This document shows, piece by piece, positions 15,777 to 24,772 of a stretch of DNA of 64,000 bases. The position numbers were made by a program, and so were the translations under genes. Origin of the DNA: Microcaldota archaeon (GTDB lineage: Archaea; Micrarchaeota; Micrarchaeia; Norongarragalinales; SBBD01); contig JAHJQN010000007.1 of NCBI GenBank assembly GCA_018819225.1, forward strand, positions 1 through 64,000, written 5' to 3'. Every line of letters starts with the position of its first letter. The first letter of the stretch is position 1. Under the pieces are notes generated by a model, which was not told the origin of the DNA, made no database searches, and saw only the letters and a program-made list of their open reading frames with translations.

Positions 15777-16373
15777 ATGCCTGACGAAACGCCTAATAAA
15801 GAACCGCGCGTGGAACCGCAGAAGGATCCGGAAAAGCAGTACACGGAACGCGAAGTAGAAAACATGTTCAAGGAAGCGGGCAAGCGCGGCGCCATCCTCG
15901 TACTCCTACACTTCGATGCATACGGAACCGACAAGGAAATCATCAAGCAAGCACTCGTCGACCTCGTCGGCCGCGTCACGAATGAAGCCGGAGTCATTTA
16001 CTGCCGCGGCGAAATCGAAGAAGTCATTGAAAAGGAGAACGCAGGCAAAAAACAATACTCCACGTTCACGGAAATCAAAGTCTTGTTTGAAAGCATCAGT
16101 CGCGCCGTATCCTTGTGCATGAAATACGCGCCCATCGCCATCGAAGTGCTGGAACCCAAAGAGTTGAAACTCAAGGCCAACGAAATACAAAACCTCATGC
16201 TGGACGCCAGCGGGGTCTCGCAACAGTTTACCGCCTTCTATATGGAGAAGCTCTTGAAAGGAGAAGAAAAAGAAGAATTCCAGAAAAATTTGAAGGAACG
16301 CGCCGAGCACGGAAAGGCCGCATTGAAAAAAGCGGAGGAGAACGCGAAAACAGCGGACGAACCAAAACAATAA
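15777..16373 (+). CDS. unknown archaeal protein next to scpA
   Basis: 198 aa. A charged, probably disordered N-terminus (residues 1-20) is followed by a helical core (GAILVLLHFDAYGTDKEII ... LVDLVGRVTNEAGVIYCRGE ... FTEIKVLFESISRAVSLCMKYAPIAIEVLEP) and a Lys/Glu-rich coiled-coil-like tail from about residue 160. The LEPKELKLKANEIQNLMLDASG segment looks conserved, but I cannot name the family. TTTTAATCC at 15747-15755 lies about 26 bases before the ATG, so it may be leaderless. It precedes scpA by 55 bases; a role in chromosome organisation is only a guess from position. Confidence 0.6.
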   Translation: MPDETPNKEPRVEPQKDPEKQYTEREVENMFKEAGKRGAILVLLHFDAYGTDKEIIKQALVDLVGRVTNEAGVIYCRGEIEEVIEKENAGKKQYSTFTEIKVLFESISRAVSLCMKYAPIAIEVLEPKELKLKANEIQNLMLDASGVSQQFTAFYMEKLLKGEEKEEFQKNLKERAEHGKAALKKAEENAKTADEPKQ

Positions 16374-16428
16374 ATAGGAGGGGCACGTCCTAATTACTTC
16401 CGAAACACCCCATCTTCGGAGATTCACT

Positions 16429-17088
16429 ATGGATATCCTGTCGCTCGTTCACGAGCCCAGTTGGAGAGAAATCATGCTCGAAGCCATTCAAAAAGAGCAG
16501 ATGGACCCGTGGGACGTGGACATCGCGAAAGTCGCGGACGCATACATGAAGCAAGTGCGCCGCATGAATGAAATGGACTTGCGCGTGCCCGCCAACGTCA
16601 TCCTGGCTTCCGCGCTCCTGTTACACTATAAGGCGCAGGCATTGAAGCTCGAGGAAGAACCGGAAGAAGAACCGGAAACGTTCATGCCGTTGATGGAGGA
16701 CGAGATTCCACAGCTTGCCTACAACCCGAACCGCGCGCGCGCCCGCATCGTCACCCTTCAAGAAATCATGGAGGCCGTAGAAGACGTATTAAAACAAGGT
16801 CCGCGACACCTTCCGCGACCCGAACGCCCCATGCCCATGAACGTGAACCTCCCGAAAGAAAGCATGCCGGACTTGATGAAAAAAGTGTACGATCGCTCCA
16901 AAAAACTACGCGACAAAGAAAATATTCTCCTATTTTCAGCGCTGGTTCAAAGCTTTAACGGCCACGGAACGCCCGCCGCCGAACTCGTTTCGCACAACCT
17001 CATTCCCGTCCTGCACTTGGTGCAAGATGATAAGATGCTCGCATGGCAAGACGCGCTGTTTGGCGAAATCTTTCTGAAAGTCAGCTAG
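16429..17088 (+). CDS. scpA: segregation and condensation protein A (kleisin)
   Basis: 219 aa. Kleisin that bridges SMC heads in chromosome compaction and segregation. The N-terminal domain has the family signature MDILSLVHEP ... MDPWDVDIAKVADAY ... RVPANVILASALLLHYKAQAL; an acidic linker (residues about 75-95) follows, and the C-terminal winged helix includes ENILLFSALVQSFNGHGTPAAELVSHNLIPVLHLVQD-type sequence binding the SMC cap. Length is typical for archaeal ScpA. SMC and ScpB are not in the window. Its end overlaps the convergent lipoprotein gene by 8 bases. Confidence 0.9.
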   Translation: MDILSLVHEPSWREIMLEAIQKEQMDPWDVDIAKVADAYMKQVRRMNEMDLRVPANVILASALLLHYKAQALKLEEEPEEEPETFMPLMEDEIPQLAYNPNRARARIVTLQEIMEAVEDVLKQGPRHLPRPERPMPMNVNLPKESMPDLMKKVYDRSKKLRDKENILLFSALVQSFNGHGTPAAELVSHNLIPVLHLVQDDKMLAWQDALFGEIFLKVS

Positions 17089-17797
17089 TGCAGTCTTGAG
17101 GACAGTTCTCCGCGTTTTCTACAGGGGGACAATCCGCGCCCGCACAACTCACTTCCTGACAATACCCGTCCCCGCAATGCTTGTTAAAGAAACGCAGTTG
17201 GTATTGAGGGAACGAGAGCGCCTTCACCAACGGGGAAAAGGAATAAGAACCCTTAACATACTGCAGTGACGCGAGATCGATATCGACCACGACCTGCGTG
17301 GTTTCGCCGGGAAGTACCTTGAACGAATAAGCGACCTCCACTTTTTTCGTCGGCGTAGAGACTTTCTGCTCCTGTAACTTGGACTCGCACGCCCGCCCCT
17401 GGTCCTGAAACGGCAAGCGCAAGCAATCCGTTGGAACGACCGAAAAAACTGCTTTCGCCGACTTCAACTTGAAACGGAGTTTCGGGTATTCGCCGGGATC
17501 CAAGCGCGCCGAAAACAAGAGTTCCGTCTGATTAGCCAACGCCACAAGATCCAACTCCTTCCGATTCCGGGAAACCATTTTCCAGCTGCCCTCCTGCAGG
17601 ATTTCCACCTCACCAATAGCGAGATACAAGCGAGCCAACCCGGCATACGGCGCATCCACAACGTAGACCTCCAATACCCCGGCGTCCGCTGAAGAGGGTT
17701 GAATGGTAGAGGCAAAGGGGTTGGAAAGGTAACGGGACGTGCAGCCCGCCAGTAATAAAAAGAGAAGCGGCATGATCCATAGGATACGGGAGTACAT
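17081..17797 (-). CDS. DUF4382 lipoprotein with C-terminal cysteine motif
   Basis: 238 aa. The N-terminal signal ends in a lipobox LLLAGC (cysteine near residue 19), so it is probably a membrane-anchored lipoprotein on the outer face. Residues about 40-205 fit DUF4382: VLEVYVVDAPYAGLARLYLAIGEVEI, then LDLVALANQTELLFSARLDPGEYPKLRFKL. The C-terminus HCGDGYCQ ... ENCPQDC is a cysteine motif often found at the ends of archaeal surface proteins. Function unknown; the fold resembles prealbumin-like adhesion domains. It is transcribed towards scpA, with a TATA-like CTTTTTATAG upstream at about 17819-17828. Confidence 0.75.
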   Translation of the reverse strand: MYSRILWIMPLLFLLLAGCTSRYLSNPFASTIQPSSADAGVLEVYVVDAPYAGLARLYLAIGEVEILQEGSWKMVSRNRKELDLVALANQTELLFSARLDPGEYPKLRFKLKSAKAVFSVVPTDCLRLPFQDQGRACESKLQEQKVSTPTKKVEVAYSFKVLPGETTQVVVDIDLASLQYVKGSYSFSPLVKALSFPQYQLRFFNKHCGDGYCQEVSCAGADCPPVENAENCPQDCTS

Positions 17798-17858
17798 GAA
17801 AGGAGAAAACGCTGCAGGCTATAAAAAGCTGGCGGGTAGCAAAAAGGCCTAAAAACAA

Positions 17859-18000
17859 AAGTTTATAAAAATCAAACCCCGTATATACAACCGCTAATAA
17901 CGGTAAACGGTATCAAATGGCATACGCGTTATGCTGCGATTCCGTTTAAGGCCTTCCACGCGAAGGCCAAAAAAATTTTGTTTTAGAGGTGTAAAGATAT
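17859..18000 (+). promoter_or_regulatory. thermosome promoter and leader with hairpin
   Basis: TATA-like elements at 17861-17871 (GTTTATAAAAA) and 17881-17889 (GTATATACA) imply an untranslated leader of roughly 90-110 bases. The leader holds a perfect hairpin GGCCTTC-CACGC-GAAGGCC (17950-17968) followed by an A/T-rich run, then the ribosome-binding site GAGGTG at 17987-17992 before the ATG at 18001. A folded leader in front of a heat-shock gene could modulate translation or be an operator. Confidence 0.5.
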
Positions 18001-19662
18001 ATGGCACAAGAAAGCAGACTCAGTAACCAGCAAATGGTTATCCTACCGGAAGGCGCTCAACGCATCCTCGGCCGAGACGCCCAGCGCACGAACATCGCGG
18101 TCGGATACGCGGTCGCGCAAGCGATCAAGAGCACGTTGGGACCGCGCGGCATGGATAAAATGCTCGTGGACGAGATGGGCGACATCGTGATTACAAACGA
18201 TGGGGCGACCATTCTCGAAGAAATCAACATCGAGCACCCCGCCGGCAAGATGATGGTGGAGATCGCGAAGACGCAGGATGAAGAAGTCGGTGACGGAACC
18301 ACGACCAGCGTCGTCATAGCGGGCGAACTGCTCAAGAAAAGCCTGGAGTTGCTGGATCAGAGCATTCATGCGAACACGATCGCATCCGGCTACAAAAATG
18401 CGGCCGTTAAATCCATCGAGTATTTGCGCGAGCACAGCGAAAACGTGACGATCAAAGACATCGTTGTGCTTGAAAAGATTGCCGCCATCAGCATGGGTTC
18501 CAAAGCCACCGGCATCGGCAACTCGAAAGAACAGCTCGCGAAACTCGTCGTGCAAGCCGTCACGCAAGTCGCGGAAGAACGCGATGGAAAAATGACGGTC
18601 GACAAGGATTACGTCAAGCTGGAGAAAAAGCAAGGCGGAGACGTCACGCAAACGCAAATCATTAACGGCGTGCTCATCGACAAGGAAGTCGTGCACCCCG
18701 GCATGCCCAAGAAATTAGAGAACGCCAAAATCGCTTTATTGGATGCCGCACTCGAAATCGAGAAAACGGAAACCGATGCACGCATCAACATCACGTCCCC
18801 GGATCAAATGACCGCGTTCCTGGAACAAGAAGAGAAGATGTTGAAGGACATGGTGGAAAAAGTAGCGAAGAGCGGCTGCAATGCCTTGTTCTGCCAGAAA
18901 GGCATCGACGATGTCGCGCAGCATTACCTTTCGAAGAAAGGCATTATGGCCGTGCGCCGCGTCAAGAAAAGCGACATGGAGAAACTCGTTCGCGCATCCG
19001 GAGCCCGCATCGTCACCACCCTCGATGACTTAGGCGGAAAAGACCTCGGAAAAGCAGGCGTCATCGAGGAACGCCGCATCGCAGGAGAACAAATGGTGTT
19101 CGTCGAAAAATGCAAGGACCCGAAAAGCGTCACCTTGCTGGTACGCGGAGGCACGCAACACGTCGTGGATGAAGCCGAACGAGCCGTCGTGGATGCCATC
19201 GGATCCGTTTCCTCGGCCATTGAAGAAGGCAAGTACGTGGCCGGCGGAGGCAGCATTGAAATGGAATTAGCCATGCAATTACGCCGGTACGCCGTGGCAG
19301 TAGGCGGACGCGAACAACTCGCGATTCAAGCCTTTGCGGAAGCGTTGGAAGTCATTCCGCGCACGTTATCGGAAAGCTGCGGCATGGACGCCATTGATAC
19401 GCTCGTGGAACTGCGCTCCAAGCACGAAAAAGGCGAGAAGTATCTTGGAGTCGACGTGAACAACGCGAAGCTTGCGAACATGAAGCAAGCCAACGTCATC
19501 GAGCCCATGAAGATCAAAAAGCAGGCCATCCAAAGCGCTTCCGAAGTCACGGAAATGCTGTTGCGCATCGACGACATCATTGCCGGGAAAGGCAAACGCG
19601 GTGGCGGAGGAGGAGGAGGAGCCGGAATGGAGGGCATGCCTCCAGGCATGGGAATGGGTTAA
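18001..19662 (+). CDS. thermosome subunit (group II chaperonin)
   Basis: 553 aa. ATP-driven cytosolic folding machine forming a two-ring barrel. Hallmarks: [16 protein letters not shown] near residues 42-57, [25 protein letters not shown] near 95, the helical-protrusion apical domain in the middle, [10 protein letters not shown] with the catalytic aspartate/glutamate region, and the Gly-Met tail ([15 protein letters not shown]). The product is full length. It is followed by hsp20 82 bases downstream, so the two chaperones are probably coregulated; the leader hairpin may take part. Prefoldin beta at 7.6 kb is a partner. Confidence 0.97.
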   Translation: MAQESRLSNQQMVILPEGAQRILGRDAQRTNIAVGYAVAQAIKSTLGPRGMDKMLVDEMGDIVITNDGATILEEINIEHPAGKMMVEIAKTQDEEVGDGTTTSVVIAGELLKKSLELLDQSIHANTIASGYKNAAVKSIEYLREHSENVTIKDIVVLEKIAAISMGSKATGIGNSKEQLAKLVVQAVTQVAEERDGKMTVDKDYVKLEKKQGGDVTQTQIINGVLIDKEVVHPGMPKKLENAKIALLDAALEIEKTETDARINITSPDQMTAFLEQEEKMLKDMVEKVAKSGCNALFCQKGIDDVAQHYLSKKGIMAVRRVKKSDMEKLVRASGARIVTTLDDLGGKDLGKAGVIEERRIAGEQMVFVEKCKDPKSVTLLVRGGTQHVVDEAERAVVDAIGSVSSAIEEGKYVAGGGSIEMELAMQLRRYAVAVGGREQLAIQAFAEALEVIPRTLSESCGMDAIDTLVELRSKHEKGEKYLGVDVNNAKLANMKQANVIEPMKIKKQAIQSASEVTEMLLRIDDIIAGKGKRGGGGGGGAGMEGMPPGMGMG

Positions 19663-19744
19663 AAGTAACCCTTTTTTTGCGAAGTCCGGCGCGAGCCAGG
19701 AAAAACGTTTAAATGAATGCCGGTTTATTCTTTTGAGTGAGCCC

Positions 19745-20176
19745 ATGAAAAAAAAGCGCCTGCTCATCGATCCATTCAACGATTCTGCCGAAGATGCCGT
19801 TACGGCCATGGCCCCCATCCGAAAACAGCAGCGCCCCTTGCTTGCAGAACCCGTCATCGACGTATTTGAGCGAGACCACGAGATCGTCGTGACCGCGGAA
19901 CTTCCGGGAACCGAAAAAAAAGACATTGCATTAAAAGTAATGGAAAACGGATTGAAACTCCGCATCGAAAAACGCGCTCGCCGGAAACAAGAGAAATTCG
20001 AGCCGGAAAGTGCGACGTACGCGGAAGAAAATCGGTTCGAAGAACACGCCCAATTCATTCCCTTTTCAGCGAGCGCCATAGCGGAACAAGCGTCAGCCAC
20101 TTACAATAACGGCGTGTTGGAGGTCAGAGTACCGAAGCAAGAACGGAAGAAAGGGCACGAGATCAAAGTGGAATAG
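19745..20176 (+). CDS. small heat shock protein (alpha-crystallin, Hsp20)
   Basis: 143 aa from the ATG at 19745; an open frame back to 19580 overlaps the thermosome end and is not used. The alpha-crystallin domain covers residues about 35-130: PVIDVFERDHEIVVTAELPG, then the A-x-x-x-n-G-V-L motif ATYNNGVLEVRVPK near the C-terminus. A Lys-rich C-terminal tail ends with the IKV-type anchor. It holds unfolding proteins in oligomers for the thermosome just upstream. The next gene starts directly at its stop codon, so the heat-shock transcript may continue into the OB-fold and membrane genes. Confidence 0.93.
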   Translation: MKKKRLLIDPFNDSAEDAVTAMAPIRKQQRPLLAEPVIDVFERDHEIVVTAELPGTEKKDIALKVMENGLKLRIEKRARRKQEKFEPESATYAEENRFEEHAQFIPFSASAIAEQASATYNNGVLEVRVPKQERKKGHEIKVE

Positions 20177-20563
20177 TTGGAAGAAAACGAACTCGCCTTA
20201 CTCTGCATCGGCGTGGCCCTACTCGGCATGGCCGCACTCATTGTTCAAGCACGCAGCCTCGAACCCGGCGAAAAAGGCATTGATACGCTACAGTACGCTG
20301 ATTTGGGTTCACTCGTGGAAGTGTACGGCCGCGTATCTACAGCCAGCACGAAAAACGGGCACTGGTTCCTCACCGTATGCGACCGACAATGCATTCCCGT
20401 ATTCATTCCATCGAGTTTAGCCCAGCGCATCAATCGCTCCGTGAACTTGCATGAAATCAAGTCCGGACATTTTGTGCGCGTGAACGGTCTCTTGAAAGAG
20501 TATAACGGTGCGTTAGAGCTCGTTCCCATGCATGCAAGCAGCTTGGAGGTGTTAAAGCCTTGA
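20177..20563 (+). CDS. membrane-anchored OB-fold protein
   Basis: 128 aa with a TTG start placed directly after the hsp20 TAG. One N-terminal helix (ALLCIGVALLGMAALIVQA, residues about 6-24) anchors an OB-fold of the nucleic-acid-binding type: GSLVEVYGRVSTASTKNGHWFLTVCDRQCIPVFIPSSL ... GHFVRVNGLLKEYNGALELVP. OB-folds of this shape bind nucleic acid, yet the anchor would put it on a membrane face; which face is unclear. The end overlaps the following gene by four bases (TTGA), so the two are coupled. Confidence 0.65.
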   Translation: MEENELALLCIGVALLGMAALIVQARSLEPGEKGIDTLQYADLGSLVEVYGRVSTASTKNGHWFLTVCDRQCIPVFIPSSLAQRINRSVNLHEIKSGHFVRVNGLLKEYNGALELVPMHASSLEVLKP

Positions 20564-21741
20564 AGGAATTGCTGCTCGGACAAGGATTGGGTGCGCTCGG
20601 CCTGCTTCCGTTCGTTCACACGAACCTCTTGCTGCAGTTGACGCGACATTTCATAGGAGAAGGGATACCGTTAGCGGTATTTGCAGTCGCGGTATCGTTT
20701 TCGCACCTCGTGTTCCAGACCGTTCCTTCGCTGTTCTTGTTTCTTCCATCGGAAGCGCACGGAATGAATATCGTCCCTTACCAAGAAATCGCTCGCGCAA
20801 AAAAAACCGCCGTCGCCCTACGAATCATACTCACCACGTTCCTGCTTGCCTTGCTGTTATCCATTGCACTACACCCCCTCATCCAACAACTCCTACCCAT
20901 CGCGTACGAAATGCTTAAACCGCACATGGTTTGGATGCTTCCCCTCCTGATTCTCCTATTTTTCGCGTCGGAAACCAGCATGAAATCGCTTGCGTGCGGA
21001 ATGCTCGTCTTCTTTCTGGCCGGTGCGCTGGGAAACGTCGCGTTCACCGTTCCGGGAATCCGCGAGCCCCTGTTTCCGTTGCTGACCGGACTTTTTGCCT
21101 TGCCCGCCGTACTCATGGAAACCCGAACCCCGCAATCGCAAGCCACTGAAACCCTTCAATTGAAATTGAAAAAGTCGCTCGTCGTAGGAGGCGTGCTGGC
21201 CGGAGCCTTTTCCGTCCTGTTTCCCGCGCTCTCCGTATCCGTCCTGGCGGGAATCCTGCTCTTGTTTCTGGAGAAGAAATCCGGGGAATTCATCGTGCTC
21301 GCGTCCAGCATAGCCTCATCCAAACTGTTCTACGAATTCGTGGCCGCGCTCACCATCGAAAAAGGAAGGAGCCTTGCAGCGGTCTGGATCGTTCCATTAG
21401 CTTCTTTACCGAACACGACGCCACTCGTTCCATTCATCGCACTCGTGGCGCTCACGGCAACTGGTTTCGCTTCAGCCACCGTATTACTCGCGCACGGAAA
21501 ACTGGCCTCGGTTCTGCAACGCATTCCCCGCACCGCGTTTCGAATCATTCTATTAACGGGATTGCTCTGCCTAGCGTATTTATTTGAAGGAACAACGGGC
21601 GTGATGATCTCTGTTTCAGCTGGAGCAGTGGGTGCGCTCCCCATTCTCCTGAACACGCGCCGAAGTCATGCGGCCGGCGCATTGCTCGTGCCGGCAGCCA
21701 TGCATTTTGCCGGGATATCTCTCGACGGGATACTGCTTTAA
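20560..21741 (+). CDS. TctA-like (COG1784-type) polytopic membrane protein
   Basis: 393 aa with about 10-11 hydrophobic helices and a TTG start overlapping the previous stop. The N-terminus GALGLLPFVHTNLLLQL matches the GLLPGIHPN motif of archaeal TctA-like permeases, and the internal symmetry (a second GG-rich stretch around residues 195-240) fits that fold. TctA proteins import tricarboxylates with TctB and TctC; neither is here, and archaeal homologues lack a known substrate. It sits between an OB-fold protein and four pilin-like genes, an unusual setting for a transporter. Confidence 0.6.
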   Translation: MKELLLGQGLGALGLLPFVHTNLLLQLTRHFIGEGIPLAVFAVAVSFSHLVFQTVPSLFLFLPSEAHGMNIVPYQEIARAKKTAVALRIILTTFLLALLLSIALHPLIQQLLPIAYEMLKPHMVWMLPLLILLFFASETSMKSLACGMLVFFLAGALGNVAFTVPGIREPLFPLLTGLFALPAVLMETRTPQSQATETLQLKLKKSLVVGGVLAGAFSVLFPALSVSVLAGILLLFLEKKSGEFIVLASSIASSKLFYEFVAALTIEKGRSLAAVWIVPLASLPNTTPLVPFIALVALTATGFASATVLLAHGKLASVLQRIPRTAFRIILLTGLLCLAYLFEGTTGVMISVSAGAVGALPILLNTRRSHAAGALLVPAAMHFAGISLDGILL

Positions 21742-21766
21742 AAGCCAGCCAACGTAAGAGCCAATT

Positions 21767-22213
21767 ATGCGAGGGCAAGTGGCCGTTGAAATGTTTCTAA
21801 CCATGAGCATCGGCCTACTCATTTTGTTCTGGTTCACGAACTACATGAGCACCTTTGAAGAAAGCGTGCGCATGACCGGCGTCGCCCAACAACAAAAATT
21901 GTTAACGAAAGACTTGGCGCGCAGTGTCAACGAGGTATGCGTACGCGATGTCAACCTGAGCATTAAGACGCCTTGCCTGATGTTCAAGGACCACAACATT
22001 TTATACAAAGTATCGAACGCGCTGGCACCCGACGATCAGAATTTGACCACGTATACCTCGTTCAGCGACACCACCATGCACCAAAAAACGTCGTGCATGT
22101 TGGATACGAGCGCACTACCGGAAAGCATTCAATGCGCGGAACTCGCGTACCTTTGCGTCAGCAAGAACCCGGTGAACAGAAAAGTCTACGTCAGCGAGGG
22201 GCGCTGCACATGA
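21767..22213 (+). CDS. pilin-like secreted protein, class III signal
   Basis: 148 aa. MRGQVAVEMFLTMSIGLLILFW: a prepilin-type start with cleavage expected after G3, keeping the following helix. The mature part has six cysteines in spaced pairs and several N-glycosylation-type sites. It is first of four overlapping genes (stop and next start overlap by four bases) that all begin with a short basic end and one hydrophobic helix. These look like minor pilins or surface fibre components; assembly might use the TadC-like protein at 12 kb. Confidence 0.7.
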   Translation: MRGQVAVEMFLTMSIGLLILFWFTNYMSTFEESVRMTGVAQQQKLLTKDLARSVNEVCVRDVNLSIKTPCLMFKDHNILYKVSNALAPDDQNLTTYTSFSDTTMHQKTSCMLDTSALPESIQCAELAYLCVSKNPVNRKVYVSEGRCT

Positions 22214-22548
22214 AAGGGCAAGTGTTCAGCATTGATTTCGTTCTCGCCATAGCCGTCCTCTCATTGAGTTTAGGCATCGCCCTGCAAATGGTGGACTTGT
22301 CGCAGAAAAGCGCGGACTCGTACGCGGAATTGCAGACCAACCAAGCGGAAATGATTGCCATGAACATCACGAATCCCACGAACGGATTCAATAGCGCGAC
22401 GCCGTACTGCAGACGATACTCGAACGGAACAGATGGCTGCCTTATTTTCCAGTGCGTGGAACGCACGTTTGTCGCGCAACGTCTCGTTGAATGCGGGCCT
22501 TCCGGAAGTCAAGGACCGTGTTTGTTAGAGGTAAGGACTTGTGAATAG
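22210..22548 (+). CDS. pilin-like secreted protein
   Basis: 112 aa from the ATG at 22210, which overlaps the previous stop (ATGA); the frame stays open upstream but that part shadows the previous gene. MKGQVFSIDFVLAIAVLSLSLGIAL is a prepilin-like start (G3/Q4) with a retained helix. The mature domain has five cysteines (YC, GCLIFQC, VECG, CLLEV, TCE) and Asn-x-Ser/Thr sites. No family recognised beyond class III signal proteins. Its end overlaps the next gene by 8 bases. Confidence 0.65.
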   Translation: MKGQVFSIDFVLAIAVLSLSLGIALQMVDLSQKSADSYAELQTNQAEMIAMNITNPTNGFNSATPYCRRYSNGTDGCLIFQCVERTFVAQRLVECGPSGSQGPCLLEVRTCE

Positions 22549-23524
22549 AAACGCATTCGTGTTTACAATGGATGCGCTGTTCGCGCTCTCCGCCATCGTA
22601 CTCTTGAGCGTGTCGTACGCGGCGTTGGCATCCGTAAACTTCGAGAGCCAGAAGTACGGGAACTTGGATCAGGAGGCGCGCGACTACCTTTACTTGGTGC
22701 ATCAGAGAGGGCACTTGTTTACCGATGCGCAATTTGAAGCGCTAACGGGTCACGAGCTCAAAGGCGGCCTCGTCGAAATCGTGCACACGTTCGATAACGA
22801 CTACGACGAAGAAGCGAATTGGTCGGTGCAAGGAACGCAATGGAGTTGGGACAACTCGGACGGCGAAATCTACCGACACGCATCCGGAGGAGCGAACGCG
22901 TACGAACAAGCCAACGCGAGCAACGAAAGCGGGTTTTATTGGGAGGATTATAATGTTTCCGCCCGTTTCAAGTACGACGCTATTGGAACCGATGTCGGGG
23001 GAATCAGCGCGCGCGTCAACGCATCCGGTGCGCGCTATTCATGCATTCTGGATGACATGAACACCGATTTGGAGCTCTGGGAAAGCAACGCGTATAGCCT
23101 ATTGGGACGGTATGCCCAACTGAATTCAACGGAATACGATCCCACTCCCGGATCGTGGTATCGTCTGACGCTAGGCGTTTCCAGCAACTTCATCAACTGC
23201 AGCCTGGACGACGGAGCAAGTACCACGAGCGTCCTGTTTACGGACATCGAGTACCCATTAATGCACGGACAAATCGCGCTGGAAGGAACGGATCAGGCCA
23301 TTCAATACTTCGATAACGTCTCGATTTCCTACGTGCCGGAACCGCACCCGATTCACGAGAACGTGACGTTGGCCATGCGCGGAAGCTTAATGCAATACCC
23401 GAGAATCTGCGGTTGCGATGTGTTGCATAACGATATATGTATGGTCGATAACGACGACCGCTGTCTCTTGTTCCAAGAACAGCTTGCCAAAGAGAATTAC
23501 ACGAAAGAGGCGTGGACATCATGA
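22541..23524 (+). CDS. pilin-like surface protein with beta-sandwich domain
   Basis: 327 aa with a GTG start. The N-terminal MNRNAFVFTMDALFALSAIVLLSV helix resembles archaeal pilin-like anchors, though the usual Gly-Gln cleavage pair is absent. Residues about 85-265 look like a LamG/DUF1080-type jelly roll (FYWEDYNVSARFKYDAIGTDVGGISARVN, then SWYRLTLGVSSNFINCSLDDG and IALEGTDQAIQYFDNVSISYV), implying glycan or protein binding outside the cell. The C-terminal part adds a cysteine cluster (CGCDVL...CMVDNDDRCLLF). It overlaps both neighbours by a few bases and is the largest member of the cluster. Confidence 0.65.
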   Translation: MNRNAFVFTMDALFALSAIVLLSVSYAALASVNFESQKYGNLDQEARDYLYLVHQRGHLFTDAQFEALTGHELKGGLVEIVHTFDNDYDEEANWSVQGTQWSWDNSDGEIYRHASGGANAYEQANASNESGFYWEDYNVSARFKYDAIGTDVGGISARVNASGARYSCILDDMNTDLELWESNAYSLLGRYAQLNSTEYDPTPGSWYRLTLGVSSNFINCSLDDGASTTSVLFTDIEYPLMHGQIALEGTDQAIQYFDNVSISYVPEPHPIHENVTLAMRGSLMQYPRICGCDVLHNDICMVDNDDRCLLFQEQLAKENYTKEAWTS

Positions 23525-24111
23525 GGAAGGCGTTCTTCTCATTTGCCGTGATCGCGCTCGTCAGCATCGCGCTGTTCTTCTTCGCGGGCATGGCGTTCAG
23601 CGCCAAAGACTACCGCGATACGGCGGTATACGGGTTGGAGGCTCGAAAAATCCAACAACGCGTCACGGATGCCGAGAATTTCACGAGCGCCATAATTGAC
23701 GACATGATGGCGGATAGTGCCTACTTCGTATACAGTTGCAATGTGGGACCGGGTTCAACGGGCACGGAATTCTGCACGGAATTCACCTCCCAAGCCAGAC
23801 AGGATTACCTAACGACCATCGCCAACCTTTCAACTGAAGGGATCTATTTCCAGAATCTGAGCACGTTTACCGCAGGATGTGAAACATTGGTAACCGCCCA
23901 CCCATACAATTTCACCTCCCGCGCGTACATCACCATGAATTATTTCGTGAACTCCACGAATGGAAATTATTCCGGACAATTCCATTTCAACAAGCAAGCA
24001 CAAATGAACATGTCGGCGCATCCGCACGACAGCAGCATCAACCGAATCGAAGTTCTGATCAACGACACAAGTTATGGAAAGCCGTTCACGTGGTTCGCGA
24101 ATTGCACATAA
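23521..24111 (+). CDS. pilin-like membrane-anchored surface protein
   Basis: 196 aa from the ATG at 23521, overlapping the previous stop by four bases. MRKAFFSFAVIALVSIALFFFAGMAF gives a single N-terminal helix; the outside part carries about eight Asn-x-Ser/Thr sites and four cysteines. No Gly-Gln cleavage pair is evident, so it may be simply anchored. Last gene of the four-gene overlapping pilin-like operon. Function is inferred only from N-terminal architecture and neighbours. Confidence 0.65.
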   Translation: MRKAFFSFAVIALVSIALFFFAGMAFSAKDYRDTAVYGLEARKIQQRVTDAENFTSAIIDDMMADSAYFVYSCNVGPGSTGTEFCTEFTSQARQDYLTTIANLSTEGIYFQNLSTFTAGCETLVTAHPYNFTSRAYITMNYFVNSTNGNYSGQFHFNKQAQMNMSAHPHDSSINRIEVLINDTSYGKPFTWFANCT

Positions 24112-24190
24112 GCAGTGAAAACAAAAAAAGAACGGGAAAACCAAGCGTTTTATAATTGCGGGGGCGCTTATTCACAAGAGGCGAGTTGAT

Positions 24191-24772
24191 TTGAGGCACG
24201 CGCTCGTTTTAGCGCTTATTCTCCTGGTTTTATTGGTAGCGTACACGCTCGTTCCCGCACCGATTTCACCGGAACTGGACGCCACGCAAGTGCAAACGTT
24301 CGTGCTCGAAGACGCGATGAAAGCGTTCGGGGACGATGCGAGCTACGCGGTACTCCGCACGGAAAAAGTCAACGACCGATGGGAAGTGGATTTGAAGATC
24401 GGGGTGCGGCCGCACGCCAAGTGTCCGACGCTCATCAAACGCGAGTACACGTTCCCGCCCGTATACTTTCGGGAAGAATTGTGGAACGATCGCTGCGCAG
24501 TCGGCAGCCTCATCTTATACGAAGAGGAAGCGATCATGGCCACCGTGCAACTCTCGAAGGTGCAGACGCTTCCGGAAGACGCGCGAGGCTATGCCACGAA
24601 ATATTCCGCGGGCGAGATCGCGTTGAGGCAGAGCTGCGAGGAATGCAGCGCCTTCGAACAATTCGTCAAGCGATTGGAAGCCAAACCCGTGTGGATCGTG
24701 CAATGGAAGAACGGCGAGACCGGGTTTTTTGTTGCCATCGACGAAAGCGGAGCCATTGTCGCGAACTCGTAA
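24191..24772 (+). CDS. secreted or anchored protein of unknown function
   Basis: 193 aa, TTG start at 24191. One N-terminal helix (residues about 3-20, ALVLALILLVLLVAYTLVP) and an external domain with four cysteines, ending in KPVWIVQWKNGETGFFVAIDESGAIV, a strand pattern like PepSY-type domains. TATA-like GTTTTATAAT lies near 24147-24156. It is downstream of the pilin-like operon but separated by 79 bases, so it may be independent. No family assigned. Confidence 0.55.
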   Translation: MRHALVLALILLVLLVAYTLVPAPISPELDATQVQTFVLEDAMKAFGDDASYAVLRTEKVNDRWEVDLKIGVRPHAKCPTLIKREYTFPPVYFREELWNDRCAVGSLILYEEEAIMATVQLSKVQTLPEDARGYATKYSAGEIALRQSCEECSAFEQFVKRLEAKPVWIVQWKNGETGFFVAIDESGAIVANS

